Positions 31,101 through 42,228 of a stretch of DNA of 64,000 bases are shown here, piece by piece (position 1 is the first letter of the stretch; the number at the start of each line of letters is the position of its first letter). Below the pieces are notes generated by a model that saw only the letters and a list, made by a program, of their open reading frames with translations, was not told the DNA's origin and ran no database searches. The DNA is from Punica granatum. Taxonomy: Eukaryota > Streptophyta > Magnoliopsida > Myrtales > Lythraceae. The translations under genes and the position numbers were made by a program. Where the stretch lies: the NCBI RefSeq assembly GCF_007655135.1, contig NC_045128.1:20244811-20308810 (forward strand), given 5' to 3'.

Positions 31101-33181
31101 TTGGTTCTTAGAGTTGTGTGTGATTGTATCTTCCATTTAATTGTCGATCGTGTATCGGTTATTCATTAAATATGTTAATTTGGATAATCACCCATCGAAT
31201 CCGTAATTGTGATACAAATTGATAACCACCGAATAATTTCACAAAATGGGAAAACGGGACGTACTATTCGATTAATTAAAACACTCGGACTAAACAATTG
31301 GGCAAATTGGTTATTAATTTGTAAACGCATCGATGATTTACGGAATGGCGAGAATGGCCTTCTCCATCATAACTCACGATTTCAAAATATTGAGACTCGT
31401 GACACGAATAGAATTGACGTCTAGTGAATACTCACGTGCCATGACTCGAGTCCGGGCCCAATTTGAGGCGGCCCGAGTCGGGGTACGAGAGTCCTCCTTA
31501 GACTCCTTCATGTGACGCGATCTCCAATTTATACACGAACGTTGCAATTTTATCATCCAAGGGCATAATCGTCATTCCGTAATTCACCGATACCTTAGGC
31601 GCTAGGAAGTCGGAAACACCTCGATCTATGGACGGAAAAGGGCTACCCATCCGGGTGCGAGTCTCATTCACACGACCCATTCCGCCCACTCTTGGTGTTT
31701 CCATCTTCCTATCGCAGATTCGGTGGGAAGCATTTTATTTCAGTTGCAAAACACGAACAACCGGATTAATCGTACATTCGGCCTAATCGAACCCTAGATA
31801 ATGGATAGGTGGGATAATAGATCCCAATCTAGAGTCAAAACACGAGTTTGGCTAATTCGGTGAAACCGCAGTGACACTTAACTGAATGAGAGTCATAAAA
31901 CAAACACACACATGCAATTGGCTTAGAACCTTATCCTAATCCGCCATCTATGTTTGCCTAGGTTAGACATATTGTTTGCCAATCAACCACGGGTAATAAC
32001 TGATTAAATCACGTATATTCGACTTAATACACCACTTGTCCGCATCCACCGACAATTGTCAGTTGCTTTCTGTATTGTACCAGTTTTATCAGTTTTCTTC
32101 TGTTTTATTCTTGCATATGATGATTTATTGCGGTTCGGGCCCGAACCCAAAGGTCACGTGTTGCATGGGGTCCAACGCCCCAAATCACCGAACACGAGGT
32201 CCAACGCCTCTTAACTCACCGAGCGCATGCAACCTGAGTGCAGAATGGGATCTAGCCTCGATTCACCATCGCACTCCAAATATGGCCTATGTGGAAGGCA
32301 ATTTGGATTGGATGTGTGAAGCGTGTTTAGATATCACCCGGGAGCTCGATCGGTCCAACGGTTACAGTGGGAACTAATCAGTTCTCCTGCAAACCGTCGG
32401 TTCGATTGGACCCGACCCCCGGCTCTTTGAGCCCGCGTTGCCTTAATTTATTTATCGGTCATTCAAAACACACGGTGAGCCGGAGCGTAATATTAGCCCA
32501 ATGCAAACCGATCGGGATCCATTTACTTATTCAGTTGCACTTTGTAATTATTCGAGAGAACATCGCGAGGATTTTATTTGTATAATCATTCACTTGTAAG
32601 GATCCCCGATCGGTGAGCGAGAGGTCCGAGTGTCGAATCGGTCGAGTTGGTCTATTATCACCAAGAGATGAGTAAGCTCGAATACTCGCGGTCTCGGCTC
32701 GCGCAGGGAATCGACCATCACGGTTCGAAGAACTGTAACGCTAAGATAGTGAACCGATTCCTCGATGCACAAGCCTACTCATCTTTCGGACTCTTGGCCC
32801 AACTTGATCACTTCATCGAATTTACGGTGTCAAAACGGGCGAGTCGAGCGCAACTCTAAATCACGCGGTAAATAAACAAAATGGCAAGCCTAGCAAGCTA
32901 GAGTACCGAAAGGGCGTGCGGGATATAGGCCCGCACGTAATAGGACCCCCGAATTCGGAATTTCCGGTTCCGTACGACCATTGCCTTAGCATTTAGGTGT
33001 ACCCCGTACCCCTAGACCCGGGTAACTTCCCGGCCCTCGACCCTCGGGTCGTAAAATGGCAAGTGGCGACTCCTTCTCACGTGCGTCCGTCGCGCGTCCC
33101 CGGGAAGGTGGACACTCCCAAGCCGCGTTTGCTTAGGCGCGCGCATGCGTGCCCCAACGAGATTAAATTCGGGTGCGCACA
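28180..33181 (+). mobile_element. Element A 3' LTR (5.0 kb)
   Basis: Begins TGTCAGCACCCC and ends GGGTGCGCACA, 5002 bp. A TATAAG motif is 1.3 kb in. The conserved hairpin is at 32916-32936. The only ORFs are short and unlike any retroelement protein. It lacks the 190-200-bp internal repeats found in F and C, so it belongs to a different LTR subfamily. Confidence 0.9.
29483..29488 (+). promoter_or_regulatory. TATA-like motif of element A LTR
   Basis: CCCCTATAAGTTCCC; the B LTR has GCCTATAAAGTCCC at the collinear position. Likely core promoter, not proven. Confidence 0.4.
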
Positions 33182-33691
33182 ACGGTGAACTACAAGGATT
33201 GGCACCAGATGCTCCCCTATGCACTTTTGGCGTACCGTACATCCATACGGACCTCAACCGGGGCAACCCCGTACTCGCTAGTCTATGGCATGGAGGCCGT
33301 CCTCCCAATCGAAGTAGAAATCCCTTCCATGAGGATTCTTGCTGAGGCCGAACTCGAAGAAGCAGAATGGGCAAAGCAGCGGTACGAACAGTTCAATTTC
33401 ATTGATGAGAAGAGGCTGAAAGCGCTATGCCACGGACAGTGCTATCAACAAAGAATGGCTCGAGCCTTCAACGCAAGAGTCCGCCACCGCGATTTCAACC
33501 CCGGCGACCTCGTTTTGAGGAAAGTCCTACACGTCACGCCGGACTCTCGAGGGAAGTTCTCGTACAAATACGACGGCCCCTTCGTCGTCAAAGAGGTTTT
33601 CTCCGGTGGAGCAGTCGTCTTGAGCGACATGGACGACACTGAAAACGCCCTTCCCGTCAACGCTGACGCCATTAAGAAGTATTATCCGTGA
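33182..33691 (+). pseudogene. Element B integrase, C-terminal fragment
   Basis: The sequence starts abruptly after the element A LTR with TVNYKDWHQMLPYALLAYR and runs without stops to KKYYP at 33691 (170 codons). It covers the end of the catalytic core and the C-terminal domain (GDLVLRKV, GPFVVKEVF). It has about 93% identity by eye to A over the first 130 bp, but lacks A's small deletion and nonsense codon. The catalytic residues are upstream and missing. In this part B is the better-preserved copy. Confidence 0.88.
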
Positions 33692-34733
33692 ACACTCGTA
33701 TATTCTTTATTCTCCGGGCTCCGTGCCCCTTTCATTGTAAGACATTTCAATTTCCGTGGAAGAGCTTCAATTCCCACAATCTGCCCAATACTAAGCTTTC
33801 TCGAGAGAAAAATAAATAAATAAATAAATAAATTTTCCCGCTAGGTCGAAAACCTCTTCGAGGCGGCCTAGGCAAAAGCTAGGGAACGAGTGGCACGACT
33901 TAAAATCCCGCAAAGGGGGGGTCGCGGCAAAAGGAGAGCACAAGTCACTTCCTCGCTAGGTCGAACACCTCTTTGAGGCGGCCTAGGCAAAAGTTAGAGG
34001 ATCCGATGGGTGTGGTCCCACCCAAACATGGGAGATCGTAGCAAAAGGTGAGCTTTCATGTGAGAAAAATCAAATAAAAAACCCCGCTAGGCTGTTGCGC
34101 ATCCCGCGGCCTAGGCAAAAGTTAGGGGACAATGTCGGCTCGACCACGAAAGAAAAGCGACACTTTCCCTGTGAAGCTACACCGAGTAGTGGCTCGGCAC
34201 TCTCCGACGCAAGCAAACTCTCTTCGGCTCTCCAAGCTCGAGACTCGCTTCGAAATGGGGGTCGAATCAACGTATCCTTGAGTTGGAGGATCCCATAAGA
34301 TCCCTCCTTTTACCTTTACACACATATTCTACGGGCTACCCGTTTCAAAAAAAGCCATTCTCCGATAGGGACACGACCACCATGCAATGGTCACCGATAT
34401 CAAATTCCCGACACATCTTTACATAGATTCCTCTTACATATACCCCGTTTCGCCGATTAAGTGCAACTGACAACCGTTGCAGGTTTCCCAGTCTCCATGC
34501 ACAGGTGTGATTGGGAATTCCAAGGGGCATCTCCTTCTTGACGAATGCACGATTGGCTTGCGCGACAGATCGGGGTTTCGAACCAAATGGAGGGCATGAC
34601 AAAGAACCCTCTTGGCTCTAGCTCGAGGGAACGACAAATAACAAGCTTGACTCGGGGCGGGACAATTTGCCTCTGCCAACACCTCCGGCACACCACCCAA
34701 CGCGGATCCCCGCCTCTGCTCCCCCTTGCACAT
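33692..34733 (+). other. Element B 3' UTR before the array
   Basis: Collinear with A 26483-27300, including the three CTAGGTC units and a short AAAT/AATA repeat at about 33810-33832. After about 34500 it diverges from A and leads into a different tandem array. Confidence 0.7.
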
Positions 34734-37700
34734 CGTCCACTTTACCGTATTCCACGGGCTTCGGCCAAGTAACTTCACTGCTTTCCACGAGCTTCGGCCT
34801 AGTAACTTTATTGTTTTCCGGACTTCGCGTCCACTTTACCGTTTTCCACGGGCTTCGGACTAGTAATTTTACTGCTTTCCACGGGTTTCGGCCTAGTAAC
34901 TTTATTGCTTTCCGGACTTCGCGTCCACTTTACCGTTTTCCACGGGCTTCGGCCTAGGAACTTCACTGCTTTCCACGGGCTTCGGCCTAGTAATTTTACT
35001 GCTTTCCACGGGCCTCGGCCTAGTAACTTTATTGCTTTCCGAACTTCGCGTCCACTTTACCGTTTTCCACGGGCTTCGGCCTAGTAACTTTACCGTTTTC
35101 CACGGGCTTCGGCCTAATAACTTTACTGCTTTCCATGGGCTTCGGCCTAGTAACTTTACTGCTTTCCATGGGCTTCGGCCTAGTAACTTTATTGCTTTCC
35201 GGACTTCGTGTCCACTTTACCGTTTTCCACGGGCTTCGGCCTAGTAACTTTACTGCTTTCCACGGGCTTCGGCCTAGTAACTTTATTGCTTTCCGGACTT
35301 CGTGTCCACTTTACCGTTTTCCACGGGCTTTGGCCTAGTAACTTTACTGCTTTCCACGGGTTTCGGCCTAGTAACTTTATTTCTTTCCGGACTTCGCGTC
35401 CATGGACTTCGCGTCCACTTTACCGTTTTCCACGGGTTTCGGCCTAGTAACTTAACCGTTTTCCACGGGCTTCGGCCTAGTAACTTTACTGCTTTCCACG
35501 GGCTTCGGCCTAGTAACTTTACTGCATTCCACGGGCTTCGGCCTAATAACTTTATTGCTTTCCGGACTTCGCGTCCACTTTACCGTTTTCCACGGGCTTC
35601 GGCCTAGTAATTTTACTGCTTTCCACGGGTTTCGGCCTAGTAACTTTATTGCTTTCTGGACTTCGCGTCCACTTTATCGTTTTCCACGGGCTTCGGCCTA
35701 GTAACTATACCGTTTTCCACGGGCTTCGACCTAGTAAATTTACTGCTTTCCACAGGCTCCGGCCTAGTAACTTTACTGCTTTCCACAGGCTTCGGCCTAG
35801 TAACTTTATTGCTTTCCGGACTTCGCGTTCACTTTACCGTTTTCCACGGGCTTCGGCCTAGTAACTTTACTGCTTTCCACGGGCTTCGCTCTAGTAACTT
35901 TATTGCTTTCCGGACTTCACGTCCATGGACTTCGCGTCCACTTTACCGTTTTCCACGGGTTTCGGCCTAGTAACTTTACCGTTTTCCACGGGCTTCGGCC
36001 TAGTGACTTTACTGCTTTCCACAGGCTTCGGCCTAGTAACTTTACTGCTTTCCACGGGCTTCGGCCTAATAACTTTATTGCTTTCCGGACTTCGCGTCCA
36101 CTTTACCGTTTTCCACGGCCTTCGGCATAGTAATTTTACTGCTTTCCACGGGTTTCGGCCTAGTAACTTTATTGCTTTCCGGATTTCGCGTCCACTTTAC
36201 CGTTTTCCACGGGCTTCGGCCTAGTAACTTTACCGTTTTCCACGGGTTTCGACCTAGTGACTTTACTGCTTTCCACGGGCTCTGGCCTAGTAACTTTACT
36301 GCTTTCCACGGGCTTCGGCCTAGTATCTTTATTACTTTCCGAACTTCGCGTCCACTTTACCGTTTTCCACGGGCTTCGGCCTAGTAACTTTACTGCTTTC
36401 CACGGGCTTCGGCCTAGTAACTTTATTGCTTTCCGGACTTTGCGTCCATGGACTTCGCGTTCACTTTACCGTTTTCCACGGGCTTCGGCCTAGTAACTTT
36501 ATTGCTTTCCACGGGCTACGGCCTAGTAACTTTACTGCTTTCCACGGGCTTAGGCCTAGTAACTTCATTACTTTCAGGACTTCGCGTCAACTTTACCGTT
36601 TTCCACGAGTCTCGGCCTAGTAACTTTACCGTTTTCCACGGGCTTCAGCCTAGTAACTTTACCGTTTTCCACGGGCTTCGGCCTAGTAACTTTATTGCTT
36701 TCCGAACTTCGCGTCCTCTTTACCGTTTTCCACGGGCTTCGGCCTAGTAATTTTACGGCTTTCCACGGGTTTCGGCCTAGTAACTTTATTGCTTTCCGAA
36801 TTTCGCGTCCACTTTACCGTTTTCCACGGGCTTCGACCTAGTGACTTTACTGCCTTCCACGGGCTCCGGCCTAGTAACTTTACTGCTTTCCACGGGCTTC
36901 GGCTTAATAACTTTATTGCTTTCCGGTCTTCGCGTCCACTTTACCGTTTTCCACGGGCTTCGGCCTAGTAATTTTACTGCTTTCCACGGGCTTCGGCCTA
37001 GTAACTTTATTGCTTTCCGGACTTCGCGTCCATGGACTTCGTGTCCACTTCCCCGTTGTCCACGGACTTCGGCCTAGTAACTTTACCGTTTTCCACGGGC
37101 TTCGGCCTAGTAACTTTACTGCTTTCCGGACTTCGTATCCACTTTACCGTTTTCCACGGGCTTCGGCCTAGTAATTTTACTGCTTTCCACGGGTTTCGGC
37201 CTAGTAACTTTATTGCTTTCTGGACTTCGCGTCCACTTTATCGTTTTCCACGGGCTTCGGCCTAGTAACTATACCGTTTTCCACGGGCTTCGACCTAGTA
37301 AATTTACTGCTTTCCACAGGCTCCGGCCTAGTAACTTTACTGCTTTCCACAGGCTTCGGCCTAGTAACTTTATTGCTTTCCGGACTTCGCGTTCACTTTA
37401 CCGTTTTCCACGGGCTTCGGCCTAGTAACTTTACTGCTTTCCACGGGCTTCGCTCTAGTAACTTTATTGCTTTCCGGACTTCACGTCCATGGACTTCGCG
37501 TCCACTTTACCGTTTTCCACGGGTTTCGGCCTAGTAACTTTACCGTTTTCCACGGGCTTCGGCCTAGTGACTTTACTGCTTTCCACAGGCTTCGGCCTAG
37601 TAACTTTACTGCTTTCCACGGGTTTCGGCCTAATAACTTTATTGCTTTCCGGACTTCGCGTCCACTTTACCGTTTTCCACGGCCTTCGGCATAGTAATTT

Positions 37701-40700
37701 TACTGCTTTCCACGGGTTTCGGCCTAGTAACTTTATTGCTTTCCGGATTTCGCGTCCACTTTACCGTTTTCCACGGGCTTCGGCCTAGTAACTTTACCGT
37801 TTTCCACGGGTTTCGACCTAGTGACTTTACTGCTTTCCACGGGCTCTGGCCTAGTAACTTTACTGCTTTCCACGGGCTTCGGCCTAGTATCTTTATTACT
37901 TTCCGAACTTCGCGTCCACTTTACCGTTTTCCACGGGCTTCGGCCTAGTAACTTTACTGCTTTCCACGGGCTTCGGCCTAGTAACTTTATTGCTTTCCGG
38001 ACTTTGCGTCCATGGACTTCGCGTTCACTTTACCGTTTTCCACGGGCTTCGGCCTAGTAACTTTATTGCTTTCCACGGGCTACGGCCTAGTAACTTTACT
38101 GCTTTCCACGGGCTTAGGCCTAGTAACTTCATTACTTTCAGGACTTCGCGTCAACTTTACCGTTTTCCACGAGTCTCGGCCTAGTAACTTTACCGTTTTC
38201 CACGGGCTTCAGCCTAGTAACTTTACCGTTTTCCACGGGCTTCGGCCTAGTAACTTTATTGCTTTCCGAACTTCGCGTCCTCTTTACCGTTTTCCACGGG
38301 CTTCGGCCTAGTAATTTTACGGCTTTCCACGGGTTTCGGCCTAGTAACTTTATTGCTTTCCGAATTTCGCGTCCACTTTACCGTTTTCCACGGGCTTCGA
38401 CCTAGTGACTTTACTGCCTTCCACGGGCTCCGGCCTAGTAACTTTACTGCTTTCCACGGGCTTCGGCTTAATAACTTTATTGCTTTCCGGTCTTCGCGTC
38501 CACTTTACCGTTTTCCACGGGCTTCGGCCTAGTAATTTTACTGCTTTCCACGGGCTTCGGCCTAGTAACTTTATTGCTTTCCGGACTTCGCGTCCATGGA
38601 CTTCGTGTCCACTTCCCCGTTGTCCACGGACTTCGGCCTAGTAACTTTACCGTTTTCCACGGGCTTCGGCCTAGTAACTTTACTGCTTTCCGGATTTCGT
38701 ATCCACTTTACCGTTTTCCACGGGCTTCGGCCTAGTAATTTTATTACTTTTCACGGGTTTCGGCCTAGTAACTTTATTGCTTTCCGGATTTCGCGTCCAT
38801 GGACCTCACGACCACTTTACCGTTTTCCACGGGCTTCGGCCTAGTAACTTTACCGTTTTCCACGGGCTTCGACCTTGCGACTTTACTGCGTTCCACGGGC
38901 TCCGGCCTAGTAACTTTACTGCTTTCCACGGGCTTCGGCCTAGTAACTTTACTGTTTTCCACGGGCTTCGACCTAGTGACTTTACTGCTTTCCACGGGCT
39001 CTGGCCTAGTAACTTTACTGCTTTCCACGGGCTTCGACCTAGTGACTTTACTGCTTTCCACGGGCTCTGGCCTAGTAACTTTACTGCTTTCCACGGGCTT
39101 CGGCCTAGTATCTTTATTGCTTTCCGAACTTCGCGTCCACTTTACCGTTTTCCACGGGCTTCGGCCTAGTAACTTTACTGCTTTCCACGGGCTTCGGCCT
39201 AGTAACTTTATTGCTTTCAAGACTTGGCGTCCATGGACTTCGCGTTCACTTTACCGTTTTCCACGGGCTTCGGCCTAGTAATTTTACTACTTTTCACGGG
39301 TTTCGGCCTAGTAACTTTATTGCTTTCCGGACTTCGCGTCCATGGACCTCACGACCACTTTACCGTTTTCCACGGGTTTCGGCCTAGTAACTTTACCGTT
39401 TTCCACGGGCTTCGACCTAGCGACTTTACTGCTTTCCACGGGCTCCGGCCTAGTAACTTTACTGCTTTCCACGGGCTTCGGCCTAGTAACTTTATTGCTT
39501 TCCGGACTTCGCGTCCACTTTACCGTTTTCCACGGGCTTCGGCCTAGTAACTTTACTGCTTTCCACGGGCTTCGGCCTAGTAACTTTATCCCTTTCCGGA
39601 CTTCGCGTGCACTTTACCGTTTTCCACGGACTTCAGCCTAGTAACTTTACTCCTTTCCACGGGCTTCGACCTAGTAACTTTTCTGCTTTCCACGGGCTTC
39701 GGCCTAGTAACTTTACTGCTTTCCACGGGCTTCGGCCTAGTAACTTTATTGCTTTCCGGACTTCGCGTCCATGGACTTCGCGTCCACTTTACCGTTTTCC
39801 ACGGGTCTCGGCCTAGTAACTTTACCGTTTTCCACGGGCTTCGGTCAAGTAATTTTACTGCTTTCCACGGGCTTCGCCCTAGTAACTGCATTGCTTTCCG
39901 GACTTCGCGTCCATGGACTTCGCGTCCATGGTCTTCGCGTCCACTTTACCGTTTTCCACGGGCTTCGGCCTAGTAACTTTACCGTTTTCCACGGGCTTCG
40001 ACCTAGTGACTTTACTGCTTTCCACGGGCTCTGGCCTAGTAACTTTACTGCTTTCCACGGGTTTCGGCCTAGTATCTTTATTGCTTTCCGAACTTCGCGT
40101 CCACTTTACCGTTTTCCACGGGCTTCGGCCTAGTAACTTTACTGCTTTCCACGGGCTTCGGCCTAGTAACTTTATTGCTTTCAAGACTTGGCGTCCATGG
40201 ACTTCGCGTTCACTTTACCGTTTTCCACGGGCTTCGGCCTAGTAACTTTATTGCTTTCCACGGGCTACGGCCTAGTAACTTTACTGCTTTCCACGGGCTT
40301 AGGCCTAGTAACTTCATTGCTTTCCGGACTTCGCGTCAACTTTACCGTTTTCCACGAGCCTCGGCCTAGTAACTTTACCGTTTTCCACGGGCTTCGGCCT
40401 AGTAACTTTACCGTTTTCCACGGGCTTCGGCCTAGTAATTTTACTGATTTCCACGGGCTTCGGCCTAGTAACTTTATTGTTTTCTGGACTTCGCGTCCAT
40501 GGACTTCGCATCCACTTTACCGTTTTCCACGTTCTTCGGCCTAGTAACTTTTCCGTTTTCCACGGGCTTCGGCCTAGTAACTTTACTGCTTTCCACGGGG
40601 TTCGGCCTAGTAACTTTACTGCTTTCCACGGGCTTCGGCCTAGTAACTTTATTGCTTTCCGAATTTCGCGTCCACTTTACCGTTTTCCACGGGCTTCGAC

Positions 40701-41988
40701 CTAGTGACTTTACTGCCTTCCACGGGCTCCGACCTAGTAACTTTACTTCTTTCCACGGGCTTCGGCTTAGTAACTTTATTGCTTTCCGGTCTTCGCGTCC
40801 ACTTTACCGTTTTCCACGGGCTTCGGCCTAGTAATTTTACTGCTTTCCACGGGCTTCGGCCTAGTAACTTTATTGCTTTCCGGACTTCGCGTCCATGGAC
40901 TTCGTGTCCACTTCCCTGTTGTCCACGGGCTTCGGCCTAGTAACTTTACCGTTTTCCACGGGCTTCGGCCTAGTAACTTTACTGCTTTCCGGACTTCGTA
41001 TCCACTTTACCGTTTTCCACGGGCTTCGGCCTTGTAATTTTACTACTTTTCACGGGTTTCGGCCTAGTAACTTTATTGCTTTCCGGACTTCGCGTCCATG
41101 GACCTCACGACCACTTTACCGTTTTCCACGGGTTTCGGCCTAGTAACTTTACCGTTTTCCACGGGCTTCGACCTAGCGACTTTACTGCTTTCCACGGGCT
41201 CCGGCCTAGTAACTTTACTGCTTTCCATGGGCTTCGGCCTAGTAACTTTATTGCTTTCCGGACTTCGCGTCCACTTTACCGTTTTCCACGGGCTTCGGCC
41301 TAGTAACTTTACTGCTTTCCACGGGCTTCGGCCTAGTAACTTTATCGCTTTCCGGACTTCGCGTGCACTTTACCGTTTTCCACGGACTTCAGCCTAGTAA
41401 CTTTACTCCTTTCCACGGGCTTCGGCCTAGTAACTTTTCTGCTTTCCACGGGCTTCGGCCTAGTAACTTTACTGCTTTCCACGGGCTTCGGCCTAGTAAC
41501 TTTATTGCTTTCCGGACTTCGCGTCCATGGACTTCGCGTCCACTTTACCGTTTTCCACGGGTCTCGGCCTAGTAACTTTACCGCTTTCCACGGGCTTCGG
41601 TCTAGTAATTTTACTGCTTTCCACGGGCTTCGCCCTAGTAACTGCATTGCTTTCCGGACTTCGCGTCCATGGACTTCGCGTCCACTTTACCGTTTTCCAC
41701 GGGCTTCGGCCTAGTAACTTTACCGCTTTCCACGGGCTTCGGCCTAGTAACTTTACTGCTTTCCACGGGCTTCGGCCTAGTAACTTTACTGCTTTCCACG
41801 GGCTTCGGCCTAGTAACTTTACTGCTTTCCACGGGCTTCGGCCTAGTAACTTTATTGCTTTCCGGACTTCGTGTCCATGGACTTCGCGTCCACTTTACCG
41901 TTTTCTACGGGCTTCGGCCTAGTAACTTTACCGTTTTCCACTGGCTTCGGCCTAGTAACTTTACTGCTTTCCACGGGCCTTGGCCCTG
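34734..41988 (+). repeat. 7.25-kb tandem array of 33-bp units in the element B 3' UTR
   Basis: The main 33-bp unit contains TTTCCACGGGCTTCGGCC followed by TAGTAACTTTACTGC. Every few units a 28-bp variant with CCGGACTTCGCGTCCAC intervenes, sometimes extended by a 15-bp CATGGACTTCGCGTC duplication. Together they give irregular higher-order repeats. About 200 units are present. Because 33 is a multiple of 3, open frames of 11-residue repeats appear on both strands; they carry no sign of being genes. The array sits between integrase and the polypurine tract, the site where Tat/Ogre elements are known to carry hypervariable tandem repeats. Confidence 0.95.
35575..38702 (+). repeat. Two adjacent, near-identical 1564-bp copies inside the array
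   Basis: Idiosyncratic variants recur at an exact 1564-bp offset, for example GCTTTCTGGACTTCG at 35651 and 37215. Matched blocks extend from about 35575 to 37138 and from 37139 to 38702, with few differences (C/T near 36061 versus 37625). A second offset of 1756 bp links about 39340-39900 with 41098-41650. Confidence 0.9.
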
Positions 41989-42214
41989 CACATGCTGTCG
42001 TGCTGGCTTAGACCCCTCACCTGCATTTCGTAATGTTCGCTTATTAATAAGGTGGTTACCCTATGACAGGTTCGAGCACCTTTGCACATCCCCCCTGAGT
42101 ATCCAACACGAGGGAACGAACTATTACAGAGAATGACGACAGAAGCGGTCGCCGGGACCAAAAAAGGGTGCCTCTCAGGATCTTTGGCTACATCCTCTAA
42201 CCGAGCATGCAACC

Positions 42215-42228
42215 AAAGGGGGGCAAGC
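42215..42228 (+). other. Element B polypurine tract
   Basis: AAAGGGGGGCAAGC abuts the LTR start TGTCAGC at 42229. The preceding 120 bp are also collinear with A. Confidence 0.8.

Larger units (their letters stand above)
20857..33181 (+). mobile_element. Element A: Tat/Ogre retrotransposon, 5'-truncated
   Basis: Plus-strand order is gag C-terminus, protease, candidate intron, RT, RNase H, second RNase H, integrase, 3' UTR with minisatellite, polypurine tract and a full 3' LTR (28180-33181). The 5' LTR, leader, ORF1 and most of gag are absent. Several stops and frameshifts show it is inactive. Its LTR end GCGCACA at 33181 lies within integrase sequence of a sister element B, so A probably inserted into B before its 5' half was lost. 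Confidence 0.85.

Noticed and set aside
34734..41988. CRISPR-like array
   Set aside because: The repeats are contiguous with no unique spacers, no cas genes are present, and the context is a plant retrotransposon 3' UTR.
34667..42136. Many overlapping ORFs with 11-residue repeats (FHGLRPSNFTA on plus, SSKVTRPKPVE on minus)
   Set aside because: They arise because the 33-bp unit is divisible by three and happens to lack stops. Open frames occur on both strands with no start conservation.
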